NCBI GenBank assembly: GCA_916610825.1 | Contig: OU744447.1 | Span: 26,289,037-26,353,036 of the forward strand | Length of the DNA: 64,000 nucleotides | Source of the DNA: Haliclystus octoradiatus | Taxonomy: Eukaryota > Cnidaria > Staurozoa > Stauromedusae > Haliclystidae | Direction: 5' to 3' | Part shown: positions 10,961 through 21,889 of the stretch, piece after piece | Layout: each line of letters opens with the position of its first letter | Numbering within the stretch: the first letter of the stretch is position 1 | Notes under the pieces: model-generated | What the model was told of the DNA's origin: nothing | The model's input: only the letters and a program-made list of their open reading frames with translations | The model's database searches: none | Position numbers and translations under genes: made by a program

Positions 10961-12129
10961 TTAGGCTTGTGGCCTGCACCCTTCGGCTTCCTCAAAGTGG
11001 TCACTTCGCTCCCATTAGTAGCCTTCAGTAAAACCTGTCAAAGAAAATGCCAATAAAACAAAAGAGTCATGAAAAGGAATTAAAAAAGGCAGAACAACAA
11101 TGATAATGCATTTCAGTTTTGATAATTAATCCTCTACATATATGTAAACTATAGTAAAATGATATTGATACTCTATTGTGCTACATGTTTCAAATAAAAT
11201 AAGTATGTGTTATGTAAAGTAAATGGTATTATCTACATAGTTCGAATGAAATAAATATGGATCGTATGTTAGTTAACCAGTTAATGAACTGGTTTTCACA
11301 ATGAAAGGCATTGGTATGTAAATGGTATTGCTGTCACGGTTGATGACAATCTCTGCATGAATCATTGAGTGGTAAGAACAACAGGTGATTCTGAAATTTG
11401 ATACAGTAAATTAATCTCTCTGTGTGCAGTGTGGATGACAGAACTGCTGACATAAAAACGGTGACACAGGAAATCCTTTCTTCCAACAAAGAACAGTTCA
11501 TAACAAAGCAAGCTATTGGCGATACAGTGACACAGCAATCTCTTCTGACAACGATAACTTAATAACAAAGTAGGCTGTAAGGGATTGTGATACTTGAAAG
11601 AAAACTAAAAGTAACAACTAACAAGAGTCCTGTAAGCCATCATGCTACAGGGTAAAAACCACGGCAAAAGTGACTTAGATAGACTTTACATGAAGCATTT
11701 AAACATTTAAGTTGTAAAAAACTTACCGAGAATGATGTCTTCTGTTTGTGATGTAAAATGGAGTATTGTTGGATCTGACAGTACCTCTTCTCCTTCTAGG
11801 CATATTGGAATACTTTTGCAAAATATGAAACACTTTTACAAAATATTGGCAGCCGTTAAGATAAAGCGTGCTCTAAAGGGATGCTGCTATGCATGGCGGG
11901 ATACACAAAGGCAAAGCAGTTTATTTTCACTAAACTTCCTTCCAAATGACGTAATTTTTGTTTTTTTAATTTCAATTGATGAGGAATTTATCGCATTTTA
12001 ATCTGTAGAAGAAAAACATCGGATAGTCGAAGGCCTATAGATATCCCAGAAGCATATTAGAAGTTTGCAAAGTGTGCTGCGGAAAAAGACTTCAACAATA
12101 TCAATGAAACAATGGTGATTTGGTCACCG
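10961..12129. other. Unexplained insert within the LINE endonuclease region
   Basis: About 1.1 kb separates two endonuclease pieces of the LINE (left 10560-10960, right 12130-12320), so it looks like an insertion or rearrangement. At its left edge, minus-strand 10921-11037 is unusually GC-rich, is preceded by a splice-acceptor-like TTTCTTTGACAG, and reads VLLKATNGSEVTTLRKPKGA then GHKPKACIARNTKRGGV. An ACAAGCCT-T-AGGCTTGT hairpin lies near 10960-10976. No terminal inverted repeats or transposase were recognised, and the rest is AT-rich without coding signal. Confidence 0.4.
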
Positions 12130-12320
12130 ACACGGTTTGCGTATTATTATGTTTGAAAATATATCCATTAGGACAAAGTTCTTCAATTACAGAATCATTG
12201 CCAGATGGACGTAGCCAGGTTTCAGTCAGAGCCAAAATGTCAAAACCACTCTCAATAACATAGTCTTTGCTTATCAACGCTCTATTTTTGATGGATCTTG
12301 CATTCATCAAACTTGAACTT
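12130..12320 (-). mobile_element. LINE endonuclease N-terminal fragment
   Basis: Minus-strand NARSIKNRALISKDYVIE, SGFDILALTETWLRPSGNDS, CPNGYIFKH. This is the N-terminal block of an APE-type endonuclease of CR1/L2-like LINEs (the N-A-R-S and LTETWL motifs). It is the 5'-most recognised part of the LINE that runs from here down to about 4240. Confidence 0.75.
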
Positions 12321-13190
12321 TACAGATGATGAGGGCTTGGTGTCAATTTAAGAATTGCATTTAATGTGAATCAAATTTTTGTTGTTACAATGCTGAACAG
12401 ATGGTGTTATGGTGCGCTGTGTTGTTACGGTTAGAATAATATAATTGCCATGGTGACCATGGTCATCGTCATTATTTGCAGAACGCGTATTTTAAAAAGT
12501 CAGTTTTATTATTTGGGACACAGAGACCTATAGGCAAGGAGGGATCTGTCAGTTTATTACTTGGGTTACAGAGACCTTCGACAAGAAGCTTTGGCAGCTG
12601 ATGTGTGAAACACATTTCCATTTTTTCATGGAGTTCTCTCCCCCATCGCTCTATCTGTAAGAAAATTATTCATAATATCATTGGATATGATAATTATTAA
12701 ATTTGATAAAATTGTCGTATAACCTAACAACGACTTGGAAATTGAACAATAAGACATAACGCAGATTGTTTCCGAGGATTACAACGAGGATAGTCAGTAA
12801 TATGACACTTCCCTTCACCAGCATGAACATGCAAAATGTATGATTAACTATTATAAATCGCCGAATCTTGTTCTAGCAATCTTATTGGCTAATGGTCATG
12901 TTTGGAACTCACATTGCAGACAATGGGTAACAATGGTGCGATACTGAGATAAGGTTCAAAACATAAATATATTAAAATATATTGCAAACACTATCTCTTG
13001 TTATGTATAAAAGTTTCAAAATGGCTCAAAACAACGAAATTTTTCTTTTGGTTTAGAATTAAATTCAAATAGTAATAATTGATAATAATGGAAGATTTTC
13101 TTCTTGTACAAGTAATGACTTTGGATATCCTCCTGAATGAAGCACAGGCAAAAAGAACGAAGTACAAAGAAAATACGCAGTATATATTTT
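12321..13190. other. Non-coding stretch upstream of the LINE fragment
   Basis: AT-rich. A short imperfect palindrome GCCATGGTGACCATGGTC lies near 12447-12465. Possibly LINE 5' leader; nothing else was recognised. Confidence 0.35.
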
Positions 13191-13194
13191 CAAC

Positions 13195-13563
13195 ATTTTC
13201 TAATTGTAACATTGAAATACAGGCTGATCGAATCGATTGATTGGCTTCTTTGTTTTCGTTGGTGACTTCCCACCGTAAGCATGCACATGCTGCAAATGCA
13301 TTTTGAGTTGCATCACAAAATATATGCACACTTGGTACACCCTTTGAGTTTCTTTGTACCAAGCATCTTTTGAATCGTACATCATTCAAATGTTTTTATT
13401 TTTTCAATCAATTGTTGCCAGAATTCTTGTGTGTTGTTGTCAATCCTGTCATCCCAACCAAGGCCTTCTACCAGTTATTGTTGCGTTCCCACTTTGGCTT
13501 TGAGGAGAAATGCTGTTGCCATGTCAATTGGATCAAACAGTGCTGCTATTATCTTTCACTGGC
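13195..13563 (-). mobile_element. BEL/Pao pol fragment (RT end / RNase H start), fossil
   Basis: Minus-strand BEL pol pieces: ALFDPIDMATAFLLKAKVGT, GLGWDDRIDNNTQEFWQQLI, then SKGVPSVHIFCDATQNAFAA, CACLRWEV. These match the block at about 61280-61600 (ALFDPIGLAAVFLIKAKIGM, SLPSLHIFCNASEDAFAACA), so both are the same BEL family. Broken, and truncated on both sides. Confidence 0.8.
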
Positions 13564-13695
13564 GTAAAACATAAACATTCATGTAATTATTGTAATACTA
13601 CAACGTGGTTATAGTTTATAGTCTACATAAGTTCTAAGGCATAGGCGCATAGTAACTGTCTTTATCATGAGGCTACGACAACCCGTAGGTTTGAC
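13564..13695. repeat. BEL LTR piece, left of the hAT insertion
   Basis: Closely matches 59919-60051 inside the BEL LTR at 59629-60091. The match continues at 18926-18990 on the far side of the hAT element, so the LTR piece was split by it. It directly abuts the BEL pol fragment, so the BEL copy was already truncated. Confidence 0.75.
13688..13695. repeat. hAT target-site duplication GGTTTGAC, left copy
   Basis: Eight bases repeated exactly at 18926-18933, on the other side of the element. The BEL LTR copy near 60035 also carries GGTTTGAC, as expected of the empty site. Confidence 0.9.
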
Positions 13696-14552
13696 CAGGG
13701 GTCGGAAACTTTTTTTAGGGCCTGCGACCACAAAACTTTCTCTAAATAGTGCCTGCCAAATTTTTCCTGGAAATTCTCTACAAGTACTATCATGCAGACC
13801 TGTTGTTATGAGTTGATTAATAACAACGGATCAAGGTTAGAACTCAAAAATTTGCACACGGTATTTGGTGTTCACAGAATAGCACAGTCTAACTGAAATG
13901 ACTCCTTTAAAAATATGATTTTCCTAATAGCTGTATTCGTATAACATGAATGATTGAGCATATAAAATTAAACAGACATAAACATTCAGAAATTTTAGTA
14001 AATAACTGAACTATGTTTGAAAATGTAAGACAATGAGAAGAATTCCTTAGCTACTAGCTATTGTTATTACGGGCTGGAATATTAGGACTGTTAGGGAATA
14101 ATAATAGTTAATTTATAAAAATTTATAATTATTTTCAAATAGTTGTAATACTATATTAGTTAAAAACGTAAATGAGTCAATTCAAAGGAAAAACTATAAG
14201 AATAATTGATATAAATAATAGTTTGAATCACTTTTAAGTTTAACTACGGTGTTTTAAAAGTTTATTATTTATCCATAAATGGAAATAGTGATGATTGTTT
14301 ATGGAGTCTTTCCATAACCTTGGATGTTCTGCTTTCAATAATGCCAGATTTACGAATAAAGTACCAGTAACTGCTTGTCTTTGATTCACACTGCCAATAC
14401 TTAAGCATTGCAATTTTAACTATAGGTACACAACATGACACGATTGGTCCATTTAGGGCAACATGGGTCTCTTATCTTGCTCTGACTTCTGTAGTATTAC
14501 GGTGTTTATTCATTCGGTGCTCATAAACAGAAACGTGTGATTCGATAACAGA

Positions 14553-16823
14553 CTAACCTGACATGGAAACTGCTGCAACGGACATAGTAAATAATATCAA
14601 TTCAATGCCACAGTAAAGTTCATTAGATGAATCTAAAAAGATACTCAGAAGATCAAGACTTGTAATATTTTCAAATTCTCCTGAGATTTGCTTGGCAGCT
14701 GCAACACTTTCCAATCGCTTACAGAAAATTGTGAACATATCTTTATTTTCTTCATCAGATGCAGAACTGATAACTGGCACAATCTTTTTTGCATTTTCGA
14801 GAACTATGCCAGATGATAGGAAGCCAGCAAGGACCGGACCAGATAGAGCACATTTATTTGCTGGCGATTTGAGGTCAAGCACACCCCTCAGAGTCTTTAT
14901 AAGTGCACAGGCTTCTTTGTCAAACACATGTTCTCTGAGTTCAGAACATAACTTTCCTGCTAATTTCGACAACCTTAACACAATCGGCTTGATATTTGTA
15001 TTGTCTGGCTCTATTGGGATACTATGTCTGGAGCTTCTTCCAGATTCTGGTTGGGAATCTACTGCTGGTATTCCTCTGTATTTTCCAGCATTTTGCAATA
15101 CATCCATGTCACCATGTAGAGTTGGCCAAAGGCAACACTTTTGACCACTGTCAGATGTCGGACAGTTGTCATGGCCAATAGCAGAATCTTTCATGCTGAA
15201 TAATTTGTCAAAGAAGACTTTCTGAAATTAGTCGTACCGTTCATATGGTAAAATGTTGACAATCTGGAGCACATTAATACCATGCCCAAAAGCGTCATAA
15301 ATGTCACATATGCCAGAAAGTGTAAGTACGAAGCTTTTGTTGGCTAGTTTATTTTTTAACTGCCCTGCTTCTGCAGACGCATCCCTTTCTTTGGAATTTC
15401 AGTTAAGGTTCGATGGCTGAGTTTCTTCAAGGGTTACAAATAGGGCGGGGTAGTCCTTCCGCAGCTGTTTATAAACTTTAGCGCAATGGTTTGCAAATTT
15501 GGTTTCACTACAAAACATAGGAAGAGCTCTGATACTTCATCGGTGAAGTCTTTATCTTTAACTAATCTATCTGCCACATCAAAGAAATGTTCAAATTCTT
15601 TCCCCAGTTTATAGCTTTGAATAGAGAGGAGATATCTTCAGTAATTTTGACAAGCCATTTGTAGTTGATATCCTTGCGTATTGCTGCGTCTCTCGTACCT
15701 GCAATATGCATAGGGTCCCAATCAGAAAATTTCCCCTCTTTGCAATTAAAATGCTTGTCTAACAATGACGGAACAGATAGATGGTGATACTGTCCATCAT
15801 ACGATCCACCTTGGTATTGTCCTGCGTTGCCAAATAATTGCATAGCGTCCATTAAGTGCTTGGTAATGGCTGCTCCAGTGTGCTGTTTGACGACATGAAC
15901 ATCCATCCTGGATTGTTTGAGCAGCATCAGGAATTACAGTAGTAAATGCAACAAACTGCTTTGTCCTGTGTTTCGATGTTGCTTTATCAGCTACTACTTT
16001 GCCAACAGGAAAATGACCAGTTTGTAAATGCCTTGTGTTGAGAAAAGTTTTTACCCTTGCTTCTACTTCCTGCGCTACATATGGTAGAAATTTTGCTGGA
16101 ACTTTTTCAGAGTGTTTAAAATCACCGACATCAACTTCATTTAATGATTGCAGGAGGAGCAATTCTGGAAAGTCTTTGTCCGGTTTTGCTTTCTTGAATA
16201 AATAGCAACATGTTCTACCAATTATCATACCAACTCTGTGTTCCCTTTTCCCCTCTTTGCTGTGAGCTTTTTCTTTGGAAATAAGTTTATCGGCATTTTC
16301 TATGTGGATTTTGCCTTGCAAATGTCGTTTCAAATGTTTTTTAGATTTCTGAAGCCAGCTGATTGAATAATTTTACCTTGATTAGGCAACACATCCTTGT
16401 TACTGTCGAAAACTTCACAGGACTGCAAGTCATCTTCCGAAGGTTTTCTCCAAGGTAAAAAATTCCCTGTACTGACCTCCCAATGCTTTGCTGATCATCA
16501 GTAACACAAAGGCGACATACAAGACTGTTTCTATCTGGTTGCAAGGAAAATTCATTTATTTTCTCAACAATATCTTCAATGGAGTAGCATTCAGCGAGAA
16601 CCGCAGAATAATTGTCCTTACCGGCTATTGTAAAGTTACTAGCCTTACTATAATTCATATTGCTTGCTACTGGTAATTGTCCCTGTTGTATTCCGATAGC
16701 AAGCTCATCAACTTTTGTCACTAGTGTTTCAAGTAAGACACGGTCATTCATCTGCTCAATTGGCTGGTTAGTATTACTTGTAGTGGGTTGGTCATAATTA
16801 TCAGTAACATCTATTTCTGGCAC
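14553..16823 (-). pseudogene. hAT-like transposase, broken
   Basis: Minus-strand transposase in at least four frame blocks. 16341-16823 has an acidic/Thr-rich N-terminus and a zinc-finger-like CRLCVTDDQQ. 15797-16333 has a KKHLKRHLQGKIH finger end, then GRTCCYLFKKAKPDKDFPEL and a catalytic-region VVADKATSKHRTKQFVAF. 15562-15927 has KQHTGAAITKHLMDAMQLFG and SDWDPMHIAGTRD, a DxxH-type acidic site. 14553-15194 is the C-terminal part. The frame shifts near 16340 and near 15900, and the gap around 15200-15560 holds only fragments. It resembles KIAA1586-like/hAT transposases of invertebrates. The family assignment comes mainly from the ends and target duplication, with moderate support from the protein. 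Confidence 0.65.
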
Positions 16824-17560
16824 GGTTTATCTCCTGTCTTTTGATCCACATTGATATCTCTTTTATCACTAGAAAGCTCTTTATCTACATATTCTGTATT
16901 TAAATCTCTCTTCCTTTTTGCACCAGCATTAACAAAAAAGTTTTAACAGATTCTTGAAATTTCCGCCGTAAATCTAAACAGTTTTCTGATGGATGATTTC
17001 AGTAAATGCGCTTTGTAATTTTGTTTTAATACTGTATCGTCGCATATTCTACAACGAATTTGAATAATTTTGCTAGAGCTTTTACGATAATTTTGATCAG
17101 CCATGCTCGCTTGGAATCGAGTTTCAATATTGTGAAATAACTTTTTAGAATTAAGTCACTGTCTAAACAAATCGCTGAATAATTTGAACATGACTCTCTA
17201 TTTTTAGAATAAATTAAGCCGTTGGAAGGCAACTCACACGTATTTATCAATGTAAACGAGACATCCTAAAGTAATAAAATTTACAGTTTCCGGTATTTAG
17301 ATTCAACGGATCAATTTAATAAAACACAACTGCTCAGAAGGTGAACTATGATTGATCAATCATATTCATTTGAATAAACGATGCATTGCATTTATCAATC
17401 AAGGAGCGGATCAAGGAGTATGGTCAGAGTTGATCAGTCTTGCATTCGTATTTCGTATTGCTGCCGTCCGGAGGTTTGCGAAGGTTATGAAGATTAATTT
17501 AAGTGAAATCTGATCATTGTCGTCTAGCTTGCATTGCAGCCTACTCATTCTATTCAACAT
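16824..17560. other. hAT interior upstream of transposase
   Basis: Non-coding AT-rich sequence inside the hAT element. No promoter or repeat was recognised. Confidence 0.4.
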
Positions 17561-18312
17561 TAGTCGAAACCAACTAGGGTACTATTCGATGATCTGCATT
17601 CTGATTGGTTGCTCAATCGTTCACTATTTTCTCATAGTGAACGCTGGCAAGTTCTCTCGCAAATTCCAAAAAGTAAGCAAGCGATTTGCAAATATTTTTG
17701 AATCAAAATTTTATACGAATTACGAGAGTAAATTATAATTACCGTCCCCGAGAAAACAAAACAAGTAACAAAATATGAGATGAAGTTGTTTAATGGTAAG
17801 CTATGCATATACAATTTTAATCTTATTTAACAATCTTCTCGCAACTTCTCGCTACTTTATTGCAGATATAAATTATTCCGCTAGTCAGCTAAAGTTTATA
17901 AACAACAAACTTTTATATTACAAACTGCAAACATTTATGTATTTTTAGATACTCAATAGTTACCTTCTCAAGTTTGCTATTATGTGGGGCTGTATTTGTA
18001 GCCAGTATTAATATCCAACTGTTTTGTTTGAAAAATTAATCTGAGTCAAATCAAATTAAAATTCATTCTCCAAATCACGACGCTGCAGTCGTCATGGATG
18101 CCTTTGATTGACGGTTGTATTTAAAATTAATTATGCAGAAAGCGAATAAATATTTTGAATTTATTTTTGATATGTTTTGCTTGTACCACTAGTTGGTCTC
18201 CACTAAAACAATTAGACAACTCGCCCTTGTTGTCTGCCGTCTTGAATAGTCACCTCGGAGGACCTCGGTGACTATTCGACGGTAGCCAACTCGGGCTCGT
18301 TGTCTAATTGTT
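17561..18312 (+). repeat. Two-copy repeat with terminal 106-bp palindrome, copy A
   Basis: About 750 bp repeated in inverse orientation at 33797-34530. One end reads TTAGTCGAAACCAACTAG. The other ends in a near-perfect 106-bp palindrome (18207-18312) starting AACAATTAGACAAC. The same CCAACTAG/CTAGTTGG block also recurs next to the palindrome (about 18188). No transposase or target duplication was found, so it is probably a fold-back or MITE-type non-autonomous DNA element. It is nested in the hAT transposon. Confidence 0.7.
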
Positions 18313-18925
18313 AACTATAACAATATTAATTATAAGATGATGCATGTTTATGAACCACTCTCTATGGTCTCAAGCATTTTTACTACAATGTTAAGTTGAA
18401 TGTTGTCCGAACCTTTGAAAATTAAAATAATAATTGAATAATTTGCTAGACAATCAAATGTAATAAGTAGAGTTGAGAGGGATTATATATTTACATAAAT
18501 AAGGCAATGAAACAAAGTGTCAAGCAAGAGGTAAAAAATGAACTCAATATAATTTCTATTTACGGCGCCTCCTAGTTTGTCTAACAACTTCAGCCCCCGC
18601 TTCAGCCGCGTGAAAAAATAACGGAAAGTTAGGTGTTGACACCGCGTGACCATTAATAGCGTTGTTATGCAATCAATTTTATTTTGTTGTTCTTTCATTG
18701 TTCTATTCTTCTATTCTCGGAAGAAATTGGAGAGCGTTTTAAACACTTTATTTCGTCAGTAAACACAACGAGATATAATTCGTCAATAACACAAAATTCG
18801 AACCAATAGAATTTTAATTATTATTTTTTTTTTCACTTGGGAAAAATGTGCCTGCAGGAGTTCTATTGTTCAATATTTGTGCCTGCAACCGCCGGTCCCG
18901 GCGGTCTCGATATTTTTGCCCCCTG

Positions 18926-18990
18926 GGTTTGACGATTCAAGATCTACCCTATTATTATTAATTTAATTATATTTCATCATACGGAACACA
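18926..18990. repeat. BEL LTR piece, right of the hAT insertion
   Basis: Continues the match to the BEL LTR (60035-60095: TTTGACG...TATTAATTTAATTATATT...CATCATACGGAA) that was interrupted at 13695. The first eight bases are the right copy of the hAT target duplication. Confidence 0.75.
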
Positions 18991-19437
18991 TACTTCTCAT
19001 ACTTCTCACGTAACTTTTTGTGCATAAGACCTATCAGGCATGAGAATTTTCAGACTTTTAGCGGATTTCAGACTATTTCCACACTTCTGGACTCTATATA
19101 TTGCATTTTACCCATTGAAATCCATCATAAAAATCTAGATTTCCTCGATTTCAGACTATTTTTGAAATTTGAATTCTCATGTCCGACCTATAGCCTAGAA
19201 GATTGTCATTGTTCTTCTGAAACGCTTCACTTACCTATAGCTCTACAGAATAGTCGACATAGCGAATATCAAAATTTCTCAATCTTTGATCTAGGCTACT
19301 TAGACTCAAGGCATAATATTCAAACTTTTTTTTCGCAAAATCCAGAACCTCGTACCTCTTATAATTTTTAAGGACCAATTGTGAATGTATTAGTTTATGT
19401 CACTTTCATTTATTTTGAAATGTTTTCTCTTTTCCAG
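18991..19437. other. Upstream region or intron of the BAG gene
   Basis: No coding exon was recognised. The last bases (TTTTCTCTTTTCCAG at 19423-19437) are a strong 3' splice site directly before the BAG start codon, so at least part of this is probably an intron with an untranslated first exon further upstream. Confidence 0.5.
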
Positions 19438-21889
19438 ATGAATCCATACCAACCTCATACCTTACATGGTAATATGCAGCACAGCAATATGTATAACCAA
19501 ACAGCTAAACCATCAAATCAGGTCTTAATGTTTCAGAATCCTGTTTATCCTGATCAGTTACCAAACCAAACAAACGAAAGCAATCAACACTTGCAATGGC
19601 AGGCAGTAACACAATCTGAAGCACGTCACCAGACTTACCAGAATATCAATCAAATGCCTCAAAACCAATATCGAAGTCACAATCAAGAAAACATAGCACA
19701 ACAGTATAATGGACAGAATTCCCAGCCAATAGGAAATGTTCCTCATCAGTCTGCTTTACCAAATGTTGCAGTTGTTACGCCAACAGTTGGTTATGGAATG
19801 TCAGAACTTATAATGGATGAACATCACCCTGGTTTCAACCAATTAAATAACACCAGGAATCAACTTAATACATCAACAAATCAATATCATCTACCATATA
19901 ATAATCAAGTTCAGAATGATCCTAGCAATACTTCAAAATTCCCTGACCCATATTATAATGCTAATAATGAAAATCCAGTGTTTCCTTATGTAACTCAAAG
20001 TTTAATGAAGCAACAAAATGATAACAGCCAAACAAAGAACAATTCCAATATCAATAACTATGTAGTCACAAGTAAACCATCACAAAGCCAAGAAACTCAG
20101 CCTGTAAATTATAATCAACAGTACAGCTACCAATCAAACTCGTTTGGTCCATCAATGCCTGAAAGTAATATGCATACTTCTAACTACAACCAATCAAGTC
20201 ACCCACCGATATCAGCAGCAAATATGGCTTACCTCGGCCATGCCATTAATCCTTCTGAACAACCGCATGCCAGACATACACCAACTGGGGAACAGCAAGC
20301 AATTTACACGAAGAGTTATCAGATTGATCAAAAACAATTGATTAACAAACAATTTGCACCACAACTTATAACATCGCAAGGCAACGTTTCATCAGTTTCG
20401 TCAGATGTTAGACATGTTCCGATTCATTCCAACGAGATACATCATCAACCAACACCCATATCATACCATTACAATAATACTCCATATGCTAGTCAACAAG
20501 ATAAAACATTTTCTTCAAATCATGTCGAAAAGAGATCAAATTCATTTCAATCAAATTCTAATCCCTATCATGATGGTCAAAACATAGGACAGCCAGTGCC
20601 CCCATCTGTGGCATCAAGCAACCAAACTTATCCTGTGTCAAGAATTTTAAGTACTGCGCCAACTGAACAGTTTCCAATTAGGCCAGGTACAGCTAATACT
20701 GCTCCAGCATCCTGCCCTAATCAACCGCCAATTACAAACCCTGCACTACACAGTCGAACTTATATTCCTAATCAGAATATACACAGCCATCAAAGCTATC
20801 AAAGGGTTGATACTCAGCCTGGCTCAAATAGACTAACCATTAATCAAACTGTTCAAGGACAAGGTCATCTGCAACAAGACCACATGAAGGAAATTCCAAA
20901 CAATCAGCTACACTCACAAGACAGAAGTCAATATAATAATGTTGTCATGTCAAGCTCTATGCAACAGCCACAACATTCAAGCTATTCCCCAGCTGTAGCA
21001 ATGCAACCAAATCAGCCTCAAAATCTGCAACCAATACAAACACATAAAAGGAAAGTATATTCTAAACAAAACAGTGAAAATGAAAAGCCTGTCAGACAGA
21101 ATTCATTGGATCATCAACAACAATACTTCCAACCCAACCCAGTGCATCAAATGCCACTTAATAATCGAAATGCGTATCAAGGATATGACCAATATGGACA
21201 AACTAGAAATGTGCAAATGACTCAAAATGTAGGCAAGCAATTTCAGCAACATCCTTCAGATGAACAAATAGGTGCAGAGCAACACATCAATCGTCAAAAT
21301 CAAACTGCAAATCAACATTACCAAGATGAACGATTTCAACCAAGAATACAACATACATTTTCAACTGATGAAAATATTTCACAAAACCGCCCTGCTTTAC
21401 ATTCGTTTGAACCAGCAAGAAGTCAGTTCCCTCCTGATTTTCAACATAATATGTATCCTTCATTGTCTAGAGAACTACAAGATATGCGTAAAGATACAGA
21501 TCATTCTTATCCAATGCTGCAGCGCCAGTCATCATACCAAGAGCAAGCCAGGCCGTTCAATTTACAGCAAGCACAATTTGAATTAGCTCAACAAAGAGTT
21601 ATGCTTGAAAGTATGAGAAATATGACACTAAATCAACATGGTAATAATGCGAACCCTTCCCATCCAATTGTGTTTATGTCAAGTGCTAATAGCTATCCAG
21701 GAACAATTTCAGTCCAAGAAGGATCTATGCCACACGGAGTAAGAAAACAACAATATCCACCTCCTGATTTTTCGTCTCTGCTATCAACGTTAAGAAAAAA
21801 GCCAGGGACAACATTTAGAAAGCTGAAAGTTGTTGCAGAGGAATTAGTGGTTTTGGAAGAAGATGTCCTGAAGTATCAAGGCCCCCCGA
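19438..21889 (+). CDS. BAG gene, coding exon 1
   Basis: Begins after TTTTCCAG and ends CCCCCGA before the donor GTGAGT (phase 1). Encodes the Q/N-rich region and the first BAG helix. Confidence 0.85.

Larger units (their letters stand above)
13696..18925 (-). mobile_element. hAT DNA transposon (5.2 kb), degenerate transposase
   Basis: Bounded by short inverted ends CAGGGGTCGG (left) and TTTTGCCCCCTG (right) and an exact 8-bp target duplication GGTTTGAC, which is diagnostic for hAT elements. The subterminal sequences GGGCCTGCGACC and GTTGCAGGC are also loosely inverted. It encodes a broken hAT-like transposase on the minus strand (14553-16823) and carries a nested 750-bp repeat (17561-18312). 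The empty site is preserved in the BEL LTR copy at 59919-60095. Coding breaks point to an old insertion. Confidence 0.85.

Noticed and set aside
18199-18310. Palindrome considered as a CRISPR-like or Helitron hairpin
   Set aside because: There is no repeat-spacer array, the genome is eukaryotic, and the Helitron CTRR end and A/T insertion context are not seen.
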